NCBI GenBank assembly: GCA_964602055.1 | Contig: CAZRPU010000002.1 | Coordinates: 62,001-126,000, forward strand | Length of the DNA: 64,000 nucleotides | Direction: 5' to 3' | Origin: JACPLA01 sp964602055 | Lineage (GTDB): Bacteria; Bacteroidota; Ignavibacteria; UBA10030 | In this document: positions 33,641 to 40,413 of the stretch, piece after piece | Layout of the letters: every line of letters begins with the position of its first letter | How positions within the stretch are numbered: the stretch's first letter is position 1 | Made by a program: the position numbers and the translations under genes | Notes under the pieces: generated by a model | Told to the model about the DNA's origin: nothing | Seen by the model: only the letters and a program-made list of their open reading frames with translations | The model's database searches: none

Positions 33641-34900
33641 CTACTGGCGGAATTTCTTGAGGAGGATCGACGCATTGTGGCCGCCGAAACCGAACGTGTT
33701 GCTGATGGCGGCGGGGACTTCCATTGTCCTCGCCTTGTTCGGAACATAATCCAAGTCGCAGTCCGGATCGGGCGTAACCTGATTGATGGTCGGGTGAACT
33801 TTGTCATGAACAACGGACAGCGTTGTTGCCACTACTTCGACAGCTCCAGCGGCGCCCAGCAAATGGCCTATCATGGATTTTGTGGAATTCACCGCGAGGG
33901 ATTTCGCGTGCTTTCCAAAGACGGTCTTAATGGCCGCTGATTCGTTCTTATCGCCCACCGGCGTCGAGGTGCCGTGTGTATTGACATAGGCCACATCTTC
34001 CGGCGCGATGCCGGCATCCTTGAGTGCTGCTTTCATCGAGCGCACAGCCCCCTCACCTCCGGGAGCCGGTTCGGTGATATGGTGTGCGTCGGCCGTAAAA
34101 CCGATTCCTGCGACTTCCGCATAAATTCTCGCCCCCCTCTTTACTGCATGTCCTAGCTCCTCCAAAACGAGAACCGCCGATCCCTCTCCCATGACAAAGC
34201 CGTCGCGGTCCTTGTCGAAAGGCCTGCTGGCTTTCTTTGGCTCGTCGTTTCTTGTTGAAAGCGCCTTCATGGCGTTGAACCCCCCGATACCCATGGGGCA
34301 AACAGCTGCCTCGGCGCCGCCGGTAAGGATGATATCGGCGTCGCCGCGTTCGATAAGGATCAGTGCGTCACCGATCGCGTGGGACGACGTGGCACAGGCC
34401 GAGGTCGTCGCGTAATTGGGACCTTTGAGTCCATACCTCATGGAGATTCTGCCCGGAGCAATATCGGAGATCATCATGGGAATGAAGAAGGGGCTGATGC
34501 GGTGCGGCCCCTTGTTTTCCCAGAGGGTTTCCTGCTGTCGGTGAAATGTCCACATCCCCCCGATCCCGGAGCCCACGATGACGCCGATTCTCGTACAGTC
34601 TTCTCTTTGAAAATCGAGCCCGGAATCCTTCACCGCCATTTCCGATGCCGCCAAGGCATACTGTGTGAAAGGATCGCACCGTTGTGCCAGTTTCCGATCC
34701 ATGAACTTGAGGGGGTCGAACCCCTTGAGTTCGCATGCAAATTTCGTGTCGTAATCCGAGGCATCGAAGTACGTAATGGGTCCCGCTCCGCTCGTACCCT
34801 GAAGCAGGTTGTTCCAAAACTCCTCAACGGTAAGACCGATGGGCGTTAAGGCTCCCATCCCCGTAATCACCACACGACGTCGCTCTCCGTTAAACGGCAT
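33641..34900 (-). CDS. fabF: Beta-ketoacyl-ACP synthase II
   Basis: This 419-residue condensing enzyme elongates acyl chains in fatty-acid synthesis. The active-site Cys is in TTSACATSSHA, and the catalytic His residues are in NTHGTSTPVGD and KSMIGHLLGAAGA. Thiolase-fold length and ends are normal. It follows acpP by 52 bases and precedes rnc within the long leftward operon. Confidence 0.97.
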   Translation of the reverse strand: MPFNGERRRVVITGMGALTPIGLTVEEFWNNLLQGTSGAGPITYFDASDYDTKFACELKGFDPLKFMDRKLAQRCDPFTQYALAASEMAVKDSGLDFQREDCTRIGVIVGSGIGGMWTFHRQQETLWENKGPHRISPFFIPMMISDIAPGRISMRYGLKGPNYATTSACATSSHAIGDALILIERGDADIILTGGAEAAVCPMGIGGFNAMKALSTRNDEPKKASRPFDKDRDGFVMGEGSAVLVLEELGHAVKRGARIYAEVAGIGFTADAHHITEPAPGGEGAVRSMKAALKDAGIAPEDVAYVNTHGTSTPVGDKNESAAIKTVFGKHAKSLAVNSTKSMIGHLLGAAGAVEVVATTLSVVHDKVHPTINQVTPDPDCDLDYVPNKARTMEVPAAISNTFGFGGHNASILLKKFRQ

Positions 34901-34952
34901 AAAGGCATCCTTTGAAAAAAATCCGGTTTGGCCGGATACAGCAGAGGAACGT

Positions 34953-35189
34953 TTAGGAAACTTTCCCCTTCAGATACTTGATCACATCACCCACGGTTGA
35001 AATCTTTTCAGCATCTTCGTCCGGAATCTGAATGTTGAACGCCTTTTCAAATTCCATGACGAGTTCAACGGTATCGAGAGAATCGGCACCGAGATCGTTT
35101 GTGAAAGACGCTTCGGGAGTGATCTGTCCCTCGTCTACCCCGAGTTTCGAAACGATGATTTCCTTCACTTTTGCGTCGATGTCAGCCAT
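34953..35189 (-). CDS. acpP: Acyl carrier protein
   Basis: This 78-residue acidic four-helix protein carries the growing acyl chain on a phosphopantetheine arm attached to the Ser of GADSLDTVEL. The length and sequence are typical of AcpP. The ATG follows AAAGGAGT, the strongest ribosome site in this operon, in keeping with its abundance. It lies between fabG and fabF. Confidence 0.98.
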   Translation of the reverse strand: MADIDAKVKEIIVSKLGVDEGQITPEASFTNDLGADSLDTVELVMEFEKAFNIQIPDEDAEKISTVGDVIKYLKGKVS

Positions 35190-35229
35190 GGGTACTCCTT
35201 TGATGGATAGTGAGAAATAATGAACTCAT

Positions 35230-35976
35230 TTACATGACCAAACCGCCATCCACGCACAGGACCTGGCCGGTCATGTAGCTGGATGCCGGAGATGCAAGAA
35301 AAAGAACGACATTGGCAATTTCTTCGGGTTTTGCAGTACGCTTCAACGGAATCATGCCCATCAGGGCCTCTTTTTGCTGAGGCGTGAGTTTTTCAGTCAT
35401 GTCCGTGTCGACAAAGCCCGGTGCCACCGCATTCACCCGGATGTTCCTGGACGAGAGCTCTTTCGCCAGCGTTTTCGTCATGCCAATCATGCCGGCCTTG
35501 GCAGCTGCATAATTGGTCTGGCCCGGATTGCCAATAACTCCGGCGATGGAGCTGATGTTGATGATAGCTCCTTCCCTTTGGCTCATCATCTGTTTACAGA
35601 CAGCTTTGGAAAAATTGAAGGCGCTCTTCAGATTCGTGTCGATGACGTCGTCCCAGTCCTGCTCGCTCATTCTCATCAACAGCGTGTCTTTTGTAATTCC
35701 CGCGTTATTGACCAGAATGTCCAGCCTCTTGAAGCGATTGAGGACATTCTCAATGACGTTATTTGCTTCTGCAAAATTCTTCGCGTCCGACTGAAGCGCA
35801 ACGGCGCGTCTTCCCTTCGATTCGATCGCCTGCACCACCTCTGCTGCCGCCGCTCCTGCGCTGCGATAGGTAAACGCTACGTCGGCTCCCTGCCCTGCAA
35901 GAGCAAGGGCGATGGATCTGCCGATGCCCCGGGAGCCTCCGGTGACCAGTGCAACCTTATTCTCGAGACTGCTCAT
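35230..35976 (-). CDS. fabG: 3-oxoacyl-ACP reductase
   Basis: This 248-residue short-chain dehydrogenase reduces beta-ketoacyl-ACP with NADPH. The cofactor loop is ALVTGGSRGIGRSIA; the NNAG motif, the catalytic Ser in NISSIAGV and the YAAAK active-site motif are all present. The start overlaps the fabD stop by four bases. Confidence 0.97.
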   Translation of the reverse strand: MSSLENKVALVTGGSRGIGRSIALALAGQGADVAFTYRSAGAAAAEVVQAIESKGRRAVALQSDAKNFAEANNVIENVLNRFKRLDILVNNAGITKDTLLMRMSEQDWDDVIDTNLKSAFNFSKAVCKQMMSQREGAIINISSIAGVIGNPGQTNYAAAKAGMIGMTKTLAKELSSRNIRVNAVAPGFVDTDMTEKLTPQQKEALMGMIPLKRTAKPEEIANVVLFLASPASSYMTGQVLCVDGGLVM

Positions 35977-36899
35977 TCCGTTCCTCGCGTAACCGCTGTG
36001 AGATCGGCCTGCTTTTCAATGCCTCTTGTCTGTACGCTCCCGTCAATCCTCTTGATGAGACCCTGCAGCACTTTTCCGGGGCCAATCTCCACGAAAGTGT
36101 CTGCACCCGCCGCAACCATGTTGACAACGCTCTCTTCCCACCGCACCGGCTCCGTAAGCTGGAGGACGAGCATCTTGCGAATTTCACTCGCCTTTGTGAC
36201 GGGTCCGGCTGTGACGTTGGTGTATACCGGAATCGCCGCGTCACGGATTGATGTGCCTTCAAGGGCAGCGCGCAACCCTTCGCCGGCGGATGCCATCAGC
36301 GGAGAATGGAATGCTCCGCTCACCTGCAGCTCCTTCACCAACTTCGCTCCGCGTGCCTTTGCCAGCTCCATTCCTTTTCGCACTCCCTCAACCGATCCTG
36401 AGATGACAATTTGTCCCGGCGAGTTGAAGTTGGCCGGCTGAACAATGCCCGCCACGGAGGCTTCCGAGCAGAGCGCCTTCACGTCGCCAGGCTGCAGGCC
36501 GATAACAGCGGCCATGGTGCCGGGCTGCTCCACGCCGGCTTTCTGCATCAGCTCACCGCGGAGACGGACCAGCTTGAGGCCGTCCTCAAAAGAGAGCGCT
36601 CCAGCATGCACCAGCGCTGAATACTCACCCAGCGAATGTCCGGCCGCCATTGCCGCCGCGTCTGTCGTCAAGAGTTGAGAAAGAACAATACTGTGCAGAA
36701 AAATTGCAGGCTGCGTATTCTTCGTCTGCCGAAGCTCATCCTCGGGGCCGGCAAAACAGAGCCGCGACAACGAAAACCCGAGAATGCGGTCTGCTTCCTC
36801 AAAGGTCTTTCTTGCAGCCTCATTCTGCTCAAAGAGATCCTTGCCCATCCCCACGTACTGCGAACCCTGTCCAGGAAAAACGAAAGCGAACGATGGCAT
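35973..36899 (-). CDS. fabD: Malonyl-CoA:ACP transacylase
   Basis: The 308-residue enzyme loads malonyl groups onto ACP. It opens with FVFPGQGSQYVGMGKDL, has the nucleophile in AAGHSLGEYSAL and the catalytic His in GAFHSPLM. The ATG lies four bases after the fabH stop, and its stop overlaps fabG, so these three genes are tightly coupled. Confidence 0.97.
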   Translation of the reverse strand: MPSFAFVFPGQGSQYVGMGKDLFEQNEAARKTFEEADRILGFSLSRLCFAGPEDELRQTKNTQPAIFLHSIVLSQLLTTDAAAMAAGHSLGEYSALVHAGALSFEDGLKLVRLRGELMQKAGVEQPGTMAAVIGLQPGDVKALCSEASVAGIVQPANFNSPGQIVISGSVEGVRKGMELAKARGAKLVKELQVSGAFHSPLMASAGEGLRAALEGTSIRDAAIPVYTNVTAGPVTKASEIRKMLVLQLTEPVRWEESVVNMVAAGADTFVEIGPGKVLQGLIKRIDGSVQTRGIEKQADLTAVTRGTE

Positions 36900-36903
36900 G
36901 CGG

Positions 36904-37914
36904 CTACGGCTTTGCGGGATGAGCCAGCGACCAGTTCACCAACACCGCGCCCCAGGTGTAGCCAGCGCCAAAACTTGCCAAAACGATTTTCTGCCCCCGC
37001 TTCAGTTTTCCGCATTGCCACCATTCAGAGAGACAGAGGGGAATCGTCGCTGCCGTCGTATTGCCGTACTTGTCGATGTTGATCATCACTTTGGACCGGT
37101 CAAGGCCCATCCGGTTTGCCGTGGCATCGATAATCCGCAAGTTGGCCTGGTGCGGAACGAGCCATGCAACATCATTCCCGGTCAGATTATTCCTCTGCAT
37201 GATTTCCGCGGAAACATCCGCCATGCCGATCACGGCAACCTTGAATACTGCCTTGCCGTCCTGGAAAATATAGTGGTACTTCTTCTCCACGGTCTCGTGG
37301 GTCGGGGGATGAAGACTTCCACCCCCCTTCATATACAGAAAATCTCCCCCTGAACCGTCGGAGTATAATTTGTGATCGAGGATTCCGAACTCTTCGCTCT
37401 CCCCGGGCTCAAGGAGCACTGCCGACCCGGCATCGCCAAACAGGATGCAGGTGTTTCGATCAGTGTAGTCCACGATGCTGCTCATTTTGTCGGCACCGAT
37501 CACCAGAACCTTGGAGTAAGCTCCGCTCTCGATGAACTGCGAGCCGAGGACCAAGGCATAGAGAAACCCTGAGCACGCAGCGGAAACATCAAAGCCCCAT
37601 GCTTTGCGCGCGCCGATTTTCTCCTGCACAATGCACGCCGTTGCCGGAAAGAACATGTCGGGAGTCACCGTCGCAACGATGATGACCTCAATGTCGGCCG
37701 GATTGACGGGGTTGGTGGTTCGCAGGTGTTCAAATGCACGGATGCATAATTCCGATGTGGCCCCGTTTTCCAGGATGCGGCGCTCCCTGATGCCTGTCCG
37801 GGATCGTATCCATTCGTCATTCGTATCGACCATTTTCTCGAGATCGAGGTTCGAAAGAACCTTTTCGGGAACGTAGTGTCCGATGCCGGTAATTGTCGCG
37901 GTGCGTTTTCTCAT
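36904..37914 (-). CDS. fabH: Beta-ketoacyl-ACP synthase III
   Basis: The 336-residue enzyme starts fatty-acid synthesis by condensing an acyl-CoA with malonyl-ACP. The triad is visible: Cys114 in SAACSGFLYA, His in VPHQANLRI and Asn in GNTTAATIP. It lies four bases after plsX and before fabD. Primer specificity (acetyl or branched) cannot be read. Confidence 0.97.
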   Translation of the reverse strand: MRKRTATITGIGHYVPEKVLSNLDLEKMVDTNDEWIRSRTGIRERRILENGATSELCIRAFEHLRTTNPVNPADIEVIIVATVTPDMFFPATACIVQEKIGARKAWGFDVSAACSGFLYALVLGSQFIESGAYSKVLVIGADKMSSIVDYTDRNTCILFGDAGSAVLLEPGESEEFGILDHKLYSDGSGGDFLYMKGGGSLHPPTHETVEKKYHYIFQDGKAVFKVAVIGMADVSAEIMQRNNLTGNDVAWLVPHQANLRIIDATANRMGLDRSKVMINIDKYGNTTAATIPLCLSEWWQCGKLKRGQKIVLASFGAGYTWGAVLVNWSLAHPAKP

Positions 37915-37918
37915 GAGA

Positions 37919-38980
37919 TCACGGATGGGCCACAGAAAGCGATCCGCTTGCCTCCATACGCTGTTTCATCGTTTGCGCCAGGGTCTCCTCAATATGCTGA
38001 TTGAGCTTTGCATTCGCCACCTCGGCCGCCTTCAGGATCATGTTTTTTATGGCTTTGGGAGTCGACTTCCCGTGCCCGATAATCGTGACACCATTGACCC
38101 CCAGTACCGGAACACCCCCATGCTCTTCATAATCCATATCCTTCAATGCCGCTTTCAGTGCTCCGCGGACTAGCCCCAAGACGCCTTTGCGAAGCACATT
38201 CCCCTCGGCATAGGAGAGGAGCTTCGATTTCAGGAACGAAGGGACGCTTTCGCCGAATTTCAGCAGGATGTTTCCCACAAACCCGTCACAGACCACCACC
38301 TGGACCGTCCCTTTCAGTACATCCCTCCCCTCGACATTCCCGATGAAATTCAACGGGCCGCCTTTGAGCATCTTGTACGTCTCTTTGGCAATTTCATTTC
38401 CTTTGGATTCTTCTTCGCCGACATTGAGAAGCCCCACTCCCGGATTCTCATAATGAATAACTCGTTTTGCATAGATGCTTCCCATGACGGCAAATTCAAA
38501 CAAGTGCTGCGGACGGCAATCGACATTCGTTCCCGCGTCGAGGAGGAGACAAACACCTTTTTCCGATGGAAAGAATGCTCCAATTGTCGGCCGGCTGACC
38601 CCTTGAATTCTTCCGAGGATGAGCGTTGCCGCAGAAAGTACCGCTCCGGTGTTCCCGGCGCTGACAAACGCATCGGCCTTCCCTTCCTTGTGCAGGCTCA
38701 TGCCGATCGCCAGAGATGAATTCTTTTTCTGTTTCAGAGCGGCCGTCGGCGAATCCGTCATGGTAATGACGTCGTCTGCATGGACAACAGAAAGAGCGAG
38801 CCCTTGCGCGGAATGTCCGCTCAAATGCTTCGACATCTCCTCTTTTTTCCCCACAAGGATGATTTCGAATGCATTGCCGGAGGCGCGCAGCGCTTCGATC
38901 GACCCCTCAATTTCATTGAGGGGGGCAAAGTCTCCGCCCATCGCATCGACAACAATTCTCAACTTCGGATTAGAATTCAT
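37919..38980 (-). CDS. plsX: Phosphate acyltransferase PlsX
   Basis: The 353-residue enzyme makes acyl-phosphate from acyl-ACP for phospholipid synthesis. It opens with IVVDAMGGDFAP, the family signature, and contains SAGNTGAVLSAA and LLLDAGTNVDC. It is placed between rpmF and fabH, the usual order in many phyla. The start is 42 bases after the rpmF stop. Confidence 0.96.
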   Translation of the reverse strand: MNSNPKLRIVVDAMGGDFAPLNEIEGSIEALRASGNAFEIILVGKKEEMSKHLSGHSAQGLALSVVHADDVITMTDSPTAALKQKKNSSLAIGMSLHKEGKADAFVSAGNTGAVLSAATLILGRIQGVSRPTIGAFFPSEKGVCLLLDAGTNVDCRPQHLFEFAVMGSIYAKRVIHYENPGVGLLNVGEEESKGNEIAKETYKMLKGGPLNFIGNVEGRDVLKGTVQVVVCDGFVGNILLKFGESVPSFLKSKLLSYAEGNVLRKGVLGLVRGALKAALKDMDYEEHGGVPVLGVNGVTIIGHGKSTPKAIKNMILKAAEVANAKLNQHIEETLAQTMKQRMEASGSLSVAHP

Positions 38981-39022
38981 TGTGCCAGGAATCGTACGAT
39001 CCTGCCGCGCTCGTGATCAGCG

Positions 39023-39205
39023 TCAGGCTTCTTTGGGAATGATAACTGAGCGGCCGTCGTAGTAGCCGCAGTTCGGACACGCCCGGTGTGTCAGTTTTTG
39101 TTCATGGCAATTCGGACATTCCGAGGTACTGGGAGCAGTGGCCTTATAGTGCGTTCGGCGTTTGCGGCCTCTTGTCTTTGAATGTCGTCGTTTCGGATTC
39201 GGCAT
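39023..39205 (-). CDS. rpmF: 50S ribosomal protein L32
   Basis: The 60-residue basic protein begins MPNPKRRHSKTRGRKRRTHY, as L32 does. It keeps four zinc-type Cys in two CPNC knuckles (CPNCHEQ and CPNCGYY). The ATG follows AAAGGAATG. It sits between DUF177 and plsX. A hairpin with T-runs precedes it, which could tune readthrough from DUF177. Confidence 0.97.
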   Translation of the reverse strand: MPNPKRRHSKTRGRKRRTHYKATAPSTSECPNCHEQKLTHRACPNCGYYDGRSVIIPKEA

Positions 39206-39225
39206 AACACATTCCTTTCAAAAAC

Positions 39226-39249
39226 ATAAAAACCCGAACCAGGTTCGGG
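39226..39249 (-). terminator. Hairpin with T-runs between DUF177 and rpmF (terminator or attenuator)
   Basis: On the minus strand CCCGAAC and GTTCGGG pair around a three-base loop, followed by TTTTTATGTTTTT. It lies after the DUF177 stop and about 20 bases before rpmF. No separate rpmF promoter is visible after it, so partial termination is more likely than a full stop. Confidence 0.65.
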
Positions 39250-39274
39250 CCGTCCCTTGGCATTTCGGGACCGG

Positions 39275-39787
39275 TTAGTTATTCATAAGTTTTTTTAATT
39301 CTGCCCAACGCGGATCACTCTCTTGCACGGTGCAGGAGCATGTGGCTTTGTTCTTGTTGATCCCGCATACGGGACACAAACCCGCGCAATCTTCCTTGCA
39401 CAACATTTTCAACGGAAGAGACAAAATGAGGAATTGACGGACGTCCTCGCCCAGGTCAATGATGTTTGTGTCGACCGAGAGATACTGAACTTCTTCCTGA
39501 ACCTCTTCGGCACGGTCGGGCTCCTGCTCGCCCTGAACATAGAGAATCGTATATCGGGCCTGAACATCCCTCTGAAACTCATCAAGACACCTGTCACAGA
39601 GGAACATGCCGCCGCTCTCCGATTCCACCTGAACCAGCAGCTGGCGGTTTGATTTCTCAATATCCACTTCCGTGGATACTTTCCTGACGAAACGCTTGTC
39701 CAGCCCAAGATCGGAGGGTTCTGTTGATAAAGAATGGTGGTGCTTACCCTCCGACAACTTCGATATGTTGATTCTCAGACTGCTCAA
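39275..39787 (-). CDS. DUF177 (YceD) family protein
   Basis: The 170-residue protein belongs to the family encoded next to rpmF in most bacteria. In E. coli and plants, members affect 23S rRNA processing. Cys pairs are visible: CDRCL near residue 82, and a cluster in DCAGLCPVCGINK ending with CSC, suggesting bound zinc. The start is TTG at 39787, preceded by GGGAGGGG about seven bases upstream; no ATG fits. It is the first gene of the fatty-acid operon, about 75 bases after a near-consensus promoter. Confidence 0.9.
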   Translation of the reverse strand: MSSLRINISKLSEGKHHHSLSTEPSDLGLDKRFVRKVSTEVDIEKSNRQLLVQVESESGGMFLCDRCLDEFQRDVQARYTILYVQGEQEPDRAEEVQEEVQYLSVDTNIIDLGEDVRQFLILSLPLKMLCKEDCAGLCPVCGINKNKATCSCTVQESDPRWAELKKLMNN

Positions 39788-39870
39788 TGAACGCCCCCTC
39801 CCGCGGGAATCTTTATCGAACTTCCCCTTCCCATGCCAAAAAAGGGGGGTTTTTCAAGAAAAGCGGTGAA

Positions 39871-39899
39871 AATATAGCGATAAGTGCCCAGAGAGTCAA
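39871..39899 (-). promoter_or_regulatory. Promoter of the DUF177-rpmF-plsX-fab-rnc-gcvP operon
   Basis: On the minus strand the -35 box is TTGACT (39894-39899), the spacer is 17 bases and the -10 box is TATATT (39871-39876). The leader of about 75 bases contains a C6/T6 run and the TTG start of DUF177. This is one of the best promoter matches in the window. Confidence 0.75.
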
Positions 39900-39966
39900 G
39901 CTTGCAGTACAAAACGACATGCCACTTTTGAATCAAAAAGAAACAAAAGCGTGCATGGGGAAATGC

Positions 39967-39989
39967 AGGAATTCGCCGGGCGAACTCCT
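39967..39989. repeat. Inverted repeat downstream of the PUR-domain gene
   Basis: A 10-base stem (AGGAATTCGC, 39967-39976, with GCGAACTCCT, 39980-39989, one G-U pair) closes over a three-base loop. It lies 28 bases after the end of the PUR-domain gene. Read leftwards it is followed by GCATTTCC and only later by T-runs. It may end or stabilise that transcript; a canonical U-tract is missing. Confidence 0.5.
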
Positions 39990-40016
39990 TCGGCAATGTC
40001 AATCTCTGCAGGATGC

Positions 40017-40307
40017 CTACGATTTTTCCAATTCTGCCGGAGACGGCGAGACTTGTTCTGTGCCGGGCAAAAGCTCTTTGTGAATATAGTCCACCGTTTC
40101 ATCCAGCGCATCCGCAAATTTCTGGAAATCTTCCTTATACAGGAAAATCTTGTGCTTTTCGTATTCTTCCTCTCCCACCCTCTTGCTTTCAGTGATGGTG
40201 ATATAGAAGTCTTTCTCTGATTTGGTCGACTTTACATCGAAGAAGTATGTGCGTTTTCCTGCACGCACCCTCTTCGTGAAGATTTCATCCTTGTAGTGAT
40301 TTTCCAA
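40017..40307 (-). CDS. PUR-alpha-like DNA/RNA-binding protein (DUF3276)
   Basis: The 96-residue protein is a single PUR repeat: IFTKRVRAGKRTYFFDVK followed by DFYITITESK and KHKIFLYKEDFQKF. These proteins occur in Bacteroidota and spirochaetes; BpuR of Borrelia binds DNA and RNA. It is a useful lineage marker. The start is TTG at 40307, supported by AGGGAGGTG about six bases upstream, the clearest ribosome site in the window. It has its own transcript ahead of the fatty-acid operon. Confidence 0.92.
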   Translation of the reverse strand: MENHYKDEIFTKRVRAGKRTYFFDVKSTKSEKDFYITITESKRVGEEEYEKHKIFLYKEDFQKFADALDETVDYIHKELLPGTEQVSPSPAELEKS

Positions 40308-40413
40308 GGTAACACCTCCCTGTTAAGTTTGAACAACGATGGGTTCCAAGGTCATGAACTTCGAGCCACAGCACCACGCCCTCCCATCGCGGACGAGTTG
40401 ACCACAGCAACAA

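Noticed and set aside
33609..33813. N-terminal extension of ribonuclease III to 33813
   Set aside because: The extra 68 codons lie inside fabF and encode Arg/Ser-rich filler; the GTG at 33609 gives a family-length protein.
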